This document shows, in pieces, positions 59,598 to 64,000 of a stretch of DNA of 64,000 nt; within the stretch, counting starts at the first letter, position 1; every line of letters begins with the position of its first letter. The notes under the pieces are model-generated. The model made no database searches. It was not told the DNA's origin and worked only from the letters and a program-made list of their open reading frames with translations. Made by a program: the position numbers and the translations under genes. Source of the DNA: Tetradesmus obliquus (Eukaryota > Chlorophyta > Chlorophyceae > Sphaeropleales > Scenedesmaceae); contig CP126201.1 of assembly GCA_030272155.1 (NCBI GenBank), forward strand, positions 4,946,501-5,010,500, read 5' to 3'.

Positions 59598-60058
59598 GAC
59601 CAGTGCAATCTCCTCAGATTCCTCTCTCAGCGTTGTGACTCATTACCAAAAGCCGATGAAGCGAACAACGCTGTCAGAAGGGGCGGCTCCCATATCAGCG
59701 CTGCTGCGTGCTCTGCTGCCTAGCGCAACCTAGCCCTTTAAAGTGTCCTAGATCGTCAGTAAACCACAGAACACTTGACTTGCAACCATGCAGGGAAACT
59801 CCTGCTGCATAGCCAGAACGATGTCACACAAACTGCCAGTCTCTTCGCAGTGCAGCTCACTGTGCGATGGTCAAGGTCACACAGATGTTCAAGACCGCAA
59901 GTGCCCTCCTAGCGTATAAAAGAACACCCTTACGACAAGTAAAACACGCGAGGCAGCAATCGTGCTCCTAGTGACTCCACGACCTGAAGATCAAGAATCT
60001 AGATGTGGCTGCTCCAGTTCACACTTTGTTGGTGTTTGATTTGAATCTGACAAGTGGA
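59598..60058. promoter_or_regulatory. Upstream region of the lectin/sushi gene
   Basis: Holds the promoter of the minus-strand lectin/sushi gene, the TATAAAAG noted separately and the open frame upstream of 60059. Nothing else was recognised. Confidence 0.4.
59915..59922 (+). promoter_or_regulatory. Possible TATA box
   Basis: TATAAAAG in a plausible promoter position, 318 bp from the start of the lectin/sushi gene on the other strand and about 140 bp before the small open frame at 60059-60295. Confidence 0.4.
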
Positions 60059-60295
60059 ATGAGTGAGATGTATGTATGCACGCAAAACTGTCGTGAGGGC
60101 ATGTCAGCAGCCCTCCCAATCGGTGGCGGGCAAGCACCTCAAAGAGTGTCATCAGCTGTGCTCAACATGACCACTGCCCTGGGAGCGCCTGCTGACTATG
60201 GATGGCACATAAACGGCGTGCCGCTGGCAGCAACAGCAGCTCAGAACAGGGCCAAATTCCAGGCAATGATGGGGGAGAACAACAACTTGAACTAA
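60059..60295 (+). CDS. Small hypothetical protein or gene fragment
   Basis: The ATG at 60059 gives 78 residues with balanced composition, including LPIGGGQAPQRVSSAVL and DYGWHINGVPLAAT, ending GENNNLN. The frame stays open upstream to 59975 (DLKIKNLDVAAPVHTLLVFD), so the true product may begin in an upstream exon; a CTCCTAG acceptor-like site is at about 59970. I recognise no family. It could be an intact small gene, a last exon or a pseudogene remnant. Confidence 0.35.
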   Translation: MSEMYVCTQNCREGMSAALPIGGGQAPQRVSSAVLNMTTALGAPADYGWHINGVPLAATAAQNRAKFQAMMGENNNLN

Positions 60296-62521
60296 TGCTA
60301 ATACCTCTTGCTGCTGCAACAGCCGTGAAAGGTGCAAAGTGCAAATTGTTTTATTCTTGAACGGCATTGCGCGCACTGCAGTGACACTGTTACAGGCTGC
60401 ATCCAGCTCAATTGTGCACGTTCTGCAATAGCAACTCATGTGCGCACGTGTTGCCAATAGAAGCTGGCAGTCATGGCTGCGGCTGCTGTTGTGCTGCGGA
60501 CAGCAGCAAACAGCAGCTAGGTGACCTATACTGTCCCTCGCCAGTACACGATGGTCAACGGAAACCACTCATCATAGCGCTAGCACTGCTAGCAGTGAGC
60601 AGGGAAAGGTCATGAGGTCAACTTCAACAGCTATGCATGTAACTTGAACCATAGCCCTGAAAGAATTCAAAGCACAGCCATACTGCTGAATCCCCCGAGT
60701 ACTCACATTCCCCATCTCATCTTGCCATTTGCAGGAAAACCTCTTGCTCTAGCTAATCTACTGCTTCCATGGTCTGACAGCAGCTAACCCTTCAGGCATA
60801 ACAATTTTCTCGCAGCAAACACCAGCTGGCAAGTGCAGCCTGGTGCTTGTGCCCCGAGCCCCCTCCGCAGGACCCGAGCAACGGATCCGCAGGACCTGAA
60901 CAAGATGCGCAGCAGCAGCTGTGCCCTGACCAGTGTGCCAGAGACACACTGCGCACCCTCCGAGGGTGCCGAGTCAGCCCATATCAAGCACTGTCACAAA
61001 AGGCAACACATCTGGTGTGCACAACCCCTGACTCAATGCTATGGCCACAACAGTGACACCGCAAGTTGCCACATCCCATTGGAAGATAACAACAAAAGAG
61101 AATATGAAAGAGCAACCGTACCATCCATATATTGAAATGTTGTGCTGAAAGGAAATGCACAATCAGCACACCGCACATCAAATCAACCATTGGCAGCAGA
61201 GTGATGGCAGCACACATGGCTCAATCTCATGGCAATCTGCTTGCACCTGTTTGGGTGCAGCTGGTTCAGCAGAGCTGCACTGTGAAGGCCCTGCAGTATG
61301 CGCAGGTGGCAATGAGCAACAGCAAGTACACACACAGCTGTTGCTGTCCATAACACGATCGTGTTCGCGAGGTGGGGGTCCTATGGGACGAACCCCAGGT
61401 GGCACTCACCTGAGCCTCCCAACCTATCAAGACATTCAAATCATACTTGATGATTGTAAACAAGCAATCATTTGTTTTTTCACGGCTCCTCTGGGCGAGT
61501 GAACGCCGCGGCGGTCATCGAACTGTTTCAGTGGGGAGCTGGTTAACCGGGACTTACGCCTTTTCTGCTCGCGGAGGCCTCACTGCGTAAGCAACGCTCG
61601 GTTACAAGGTGAAACCAGCATTTAATGCATTATACAGAAGTATCAGGGTTTCTCGTGGCCCGTCACTGCTGATCGCACTCAAAATGAGTGACAGGATGAG
61701 CTGCAGTTGGTGCAGCAGTGACAATTGGTATCTGCAGGCATAATGTAGTTACAAAAGCGGAAATAAATGATGATAAAACACTTGAGTGGTGTATGCAGGC
61801 CGTTGGGCGCCCTCGACAAGCTCCAATTGCTATCAAAGCACGACACTCTGTGCTGCTCAGCAGGCTGCTGCTGCCTCGCCGTACACAGCGCGCGCATCTG
61901 AGCCTAGGATTATGCGAGAATATGGATATGTAACATTAAATTCTAATTTCAATAGGTAGCGCTTCAGGGCGCATCACATGCGCTGTAAACTGGGTACGTC
62001 CCAGGGGTGCTCCGGGTCGCGTAGCTTGATTCGAACAGAAACAGCGCTCCTGCTTCTATGAATGTTGTTACGTCATTTTAAGGTACGTAAACGATACGTG
62101 ATGCGCCTTTCTACTGTCCATCAGGGCTGTGAGGTCTCAACTGGCCTTAGTCCCGGTTAATCCACCGTGGTTCCAGGATTTGTCTGGTCACTCCCATACA
62201 CTTGCACCGTAACATAATAATGACGTGACCCTACTACCCATGCTGCTGCTGCACACACTCCACCTAACTGCAGCCAGCAGCCCTCCCGTCATGCCAAACA
62301 ACTACTACTGCTACTCAGCCACACTCGTGAGTGTGTGTGGGGGTAAATGGGTGAGTGCATGCACACATGCACCAACAGGCTGCGTGTCAGCTGAATTCCT
62401 AAGGCACAGCACAGCCAGGCAGGGCTGAGCAGTAGACCACCTGAACAGCTACACGCACGCCTGCAGGCCCATCAGAACCCCATCGCAACACACATCAATC
62501 GCCCAAAGCACCAACACACGC
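60296..62521. other. Intergenic DNA with possible decayed inverted-repeat element
   Basis: No supported gene. The only structure seen is a pair of related inverted sequences at 61541-61583 and 62131-62163. The segment is less GC-rich and poorer in CAG runs than the rest of the window, as expected of older mobile or intergenic DNA. Confidence 0.45.
61541..62163. mobile_element. Candidate non-autonomous element with imperfect inverted ends
   Basis: The left end GGTTAACCGGGACTTACGCC followed by AGGCCTCAC is inverted at the right end as GAGGTCTCAACTGGCCTTAG then TCCCGGTTAATCC. About 18-20 bp at each tip agree well and the inner parts partly. There is no coding sequence and no clear target-site duplication. 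Confidence 0.4.
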
Positions 62522-63238
62522 TCACGACGGCGGAAGCAGTTCACCGCCCAGCTGCCCAGCCGCCATGGCGTCAAACCAAGTGGAGTGCACCGACAGCTTC
62601 TGCGAGAGGGACAGGTCCATGTACACCTGGTACACCTGGCTGCGCCAAGCGCCCATCTCTTTCACCAGCAGGTCGGGCAGGCCGACCAGGAACGAGAACG
62701 TGGCAGCGCCCCGCCGGAAGCCATGCCCAGCATACTGGCTGCTGTCAAAGCTCGCGCGCGACAGCAGCCGCTTGACCCAGGTGACAAACTCAGTGTGCAC
62801 CAAGGGAACGTACACACCCTCAGAAGTGTAACCAAACGCGGCGGCCTCCTGAGGAGCCGGCACCAACGCAACATACAGACACCACCACGCCACAGGGTCT
62901 AACGGGTGGCCCTTGCGGCCAGCTACCACCACAGTGTGAGTGGAGTCCTGGTACTGGGAGTTCTTCATGAACCGCAACGTAACAAACAAGCAGTACTGCG
63001 CACGATCGACTACCACATCGCGGCGCAGCAGCGACCGCTGAACATGCGACAGGCTGCGCGAGGCTGCGCACACATTGGCTTTGCGCAAGAACGCTGCAAA
63101 GGCAATCAGCATGGCAGCGAACACCATGAGCTCAACCGGAGAAGTCACACACACCACACGCAGGACACGCATCAGGATGAAAGGCGTAATGGGCAGCTTG
63201 CGCTGCACAGCCTTCGACGCACGGCGCAAAGCAAACAG
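62522..63238 (-). CDS. Tyrosine recombinase catalytic domain, probably from a mobile element
   Basis: Open for 238 residues to TGA at 62522. The domain has the tyrosine-recombinase landmarks: FAAFLRKANV with the first Arg, a likely Lys in RFMKNSQYQ, the H-x-x-R box GHGFRRGAATFSF, GAWRSQVYQVYMDLS with the Trp and the nucleophilic Tyr, and a preceding VGLPDLLVKEMG. This resembles the YR domains of eukaryotic DIRS- and Crypton-like elements. No in-frame ATG precedes it; the upstream boundary fits an acceptor (TTGCATTCAG at 63239), so an N-terminal exon may be missing or outside. The catalytic residues look intact. No reverse transcriptase or terminal repeats were found next to it, so the element class is open. 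Confidence 0.83.
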   Translation of the reverse strand: MFALRRASKAVQRKLPITPFILMRVLRVVCVTSPVELMVFAAMLIAFAAFLRKANVCAASRSLSHVQRSLLRRDVVVDRAQYCLFVTLRFMKNSQYQDSTHTVVVAGRKGHPLDPVAWWCLYVALVPAPQEAAAFGYTSEGVYVPLVHTEFVTWVKRLLSRASFDSSQYAGHGFRRGAATFSFLVGLPDLLVKEMGAWRSQVYQVYMDLSLSQKLSVHSTWFDAMAAGQLGGELLPPS

Positions 63239-64000
63239 CTGAATGCAACACAGCCCAACCTACGGCATGTTGCATGAAGCAAACAAGCATTCAATCCAAC
63301 GATCAGCCCAGCTAATTGCTGCACTGCACGCATGCAAACGCAGCAGACCGATAACACAGTTATGCAACACCTCTTCACTGCACAGAGTGGCTATCCCACT
63401 ACGAGTAAATAATCATGTATGTTCTTTCCACGACAAATCCATCAGGATGTCCTAATGACACATCCTCCATCAGCACCCTCATGTTAGAACTACAGAATAA
63501 ATGCACAAAGGCTATGAACCTCACAAACCATTTAAGTCAACACTGACGCGCAGCTGCTAGCTACATGTGACACATGTGGTGCATGCATGTAACTTACTTG
63601 AAGACATTTCTGTGGCACGGGCTGTGCTGTCTGTTGGTGTTGGGCTGATTGCAGCTTGCAGGAACCAGTGGCATACAGCCTGTGAGGCATGCTGCTGAGG
63701 ACGAAAACATTATCTGATTAGTGAAAAGCCATGCTTCTGCTGGAAGCAGTTTTGCACGCAAATAGTGTGCTGGTATAATGTGATGTACCATGCTGCCATC
63801 TCCATGCATTGGCACTGCACCGACTGCTATGCTCATACAATGATAGAAGTGTCCTGCTGCTGCTGCTGCTTGGCAGCTGCTGTCCTGCTCAAAGTGCTAG
63901 GTTCACTTCCAGCACCCTGCTTCAGCTGTGCACACTCCACATATACGTGAGGCAGACTGCTGCCTGCTGCAACAGCAGAGGGCTGCTGCTCTTGCTTGCT
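63239..64000. other. Region upstream of the recombinase, possible exon on the minus strand
   Basis: A minus-strand frame at about 63607-63700 begins after a TCCTCAG acceptor-like site and ends at a good donor (GTAAGT at 63601-63606). It could be an exon of a gene entering from the right edge, but its phase does not join the recombinase exon. Nothing else was recognised. Confidence 0.3.

Noticed and set aside
61361..61440. Possible tRNA or SINE B box (GGGTTCG on the minus strand)
   Set aside because: T-loop lacks the conserved A, no A box or paired arms nearby.
62021..62050. B-box-like GTTCGAATC on the minus strand
   Set aside because: No T-stem pairing and no A box within tRNA distance.

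Overview
The window looks like nuclear DNA of a chlorophyte green alga, probably in the Scenedesmus/Chlamydomonas part of the group. The evidence is the gene content and style: a plastid TAB2-type translation factor with a transit-peptide-like N-terminus, a plant-type TPT/KT transporter, FAS1, SUEL-lectin and CBM1-like extracellular proteins, short exons with GT-AG introns, and pervasive CAG/CTG runs in introns and coding sequence. The species assignment is inference. No rRNA, CRISPR array or bacterial operon was seen. Gene models were built by hand from exon reading frames, splice consensus and phase agreement; none was checked against transcripts.

Layout. 1-1812 (+): 3' part of a secreted CBM1-like/EGF-like protein. 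2858-4175 (-): FSH1/OVCA2-type serine hydrolase, divergent from 4614-11947 (+), a USP37-like deubiquitinase with three UIMs inside its catalytic domain. 13799-16112 (-): a hydrophilic protein with a mitochondrial-type presequence. 17829-22301 (-): a secreted protein with two FAS1 domains. 24543-27810 (-): TAB2/ATAB2 homologue with a MITE-like element in intron 1. 28371-35459 (-): twelve phase-consistent exons joining an OTU cysteine-protease domain to a SET methyltransferase domain. 36135-39419 (-): TPR-like protein, divergent from 40073-43456 (+), a TPT/KT-family transporter with an 18-nt microexon. 47409-59597 (-): a 26-exon, about 1841-residue secreted protein with a SUEL lectin domain, 16 sushi-like modules, GCC2/GCC3-like Cys-rich modules and a Cys-rich C-terminus. 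62522-63238 (-): catalytic domain of a tyrosine recombinase, probably from a mobile element.

The genes do not form one pathway. Several encode extracellular or wall-matrix-type proteins (CBM1/EGF, FAS1, lectin/sushi); others are housekeeping (deubiquitination, plastid translation, transport). The two most unusual observations are the OTU-SET fusion and a recurrent pattern in which short pieces of exon carrying a splice junction are duplicated into the neighbouring intron. At least ten such copies were found, in five genes.
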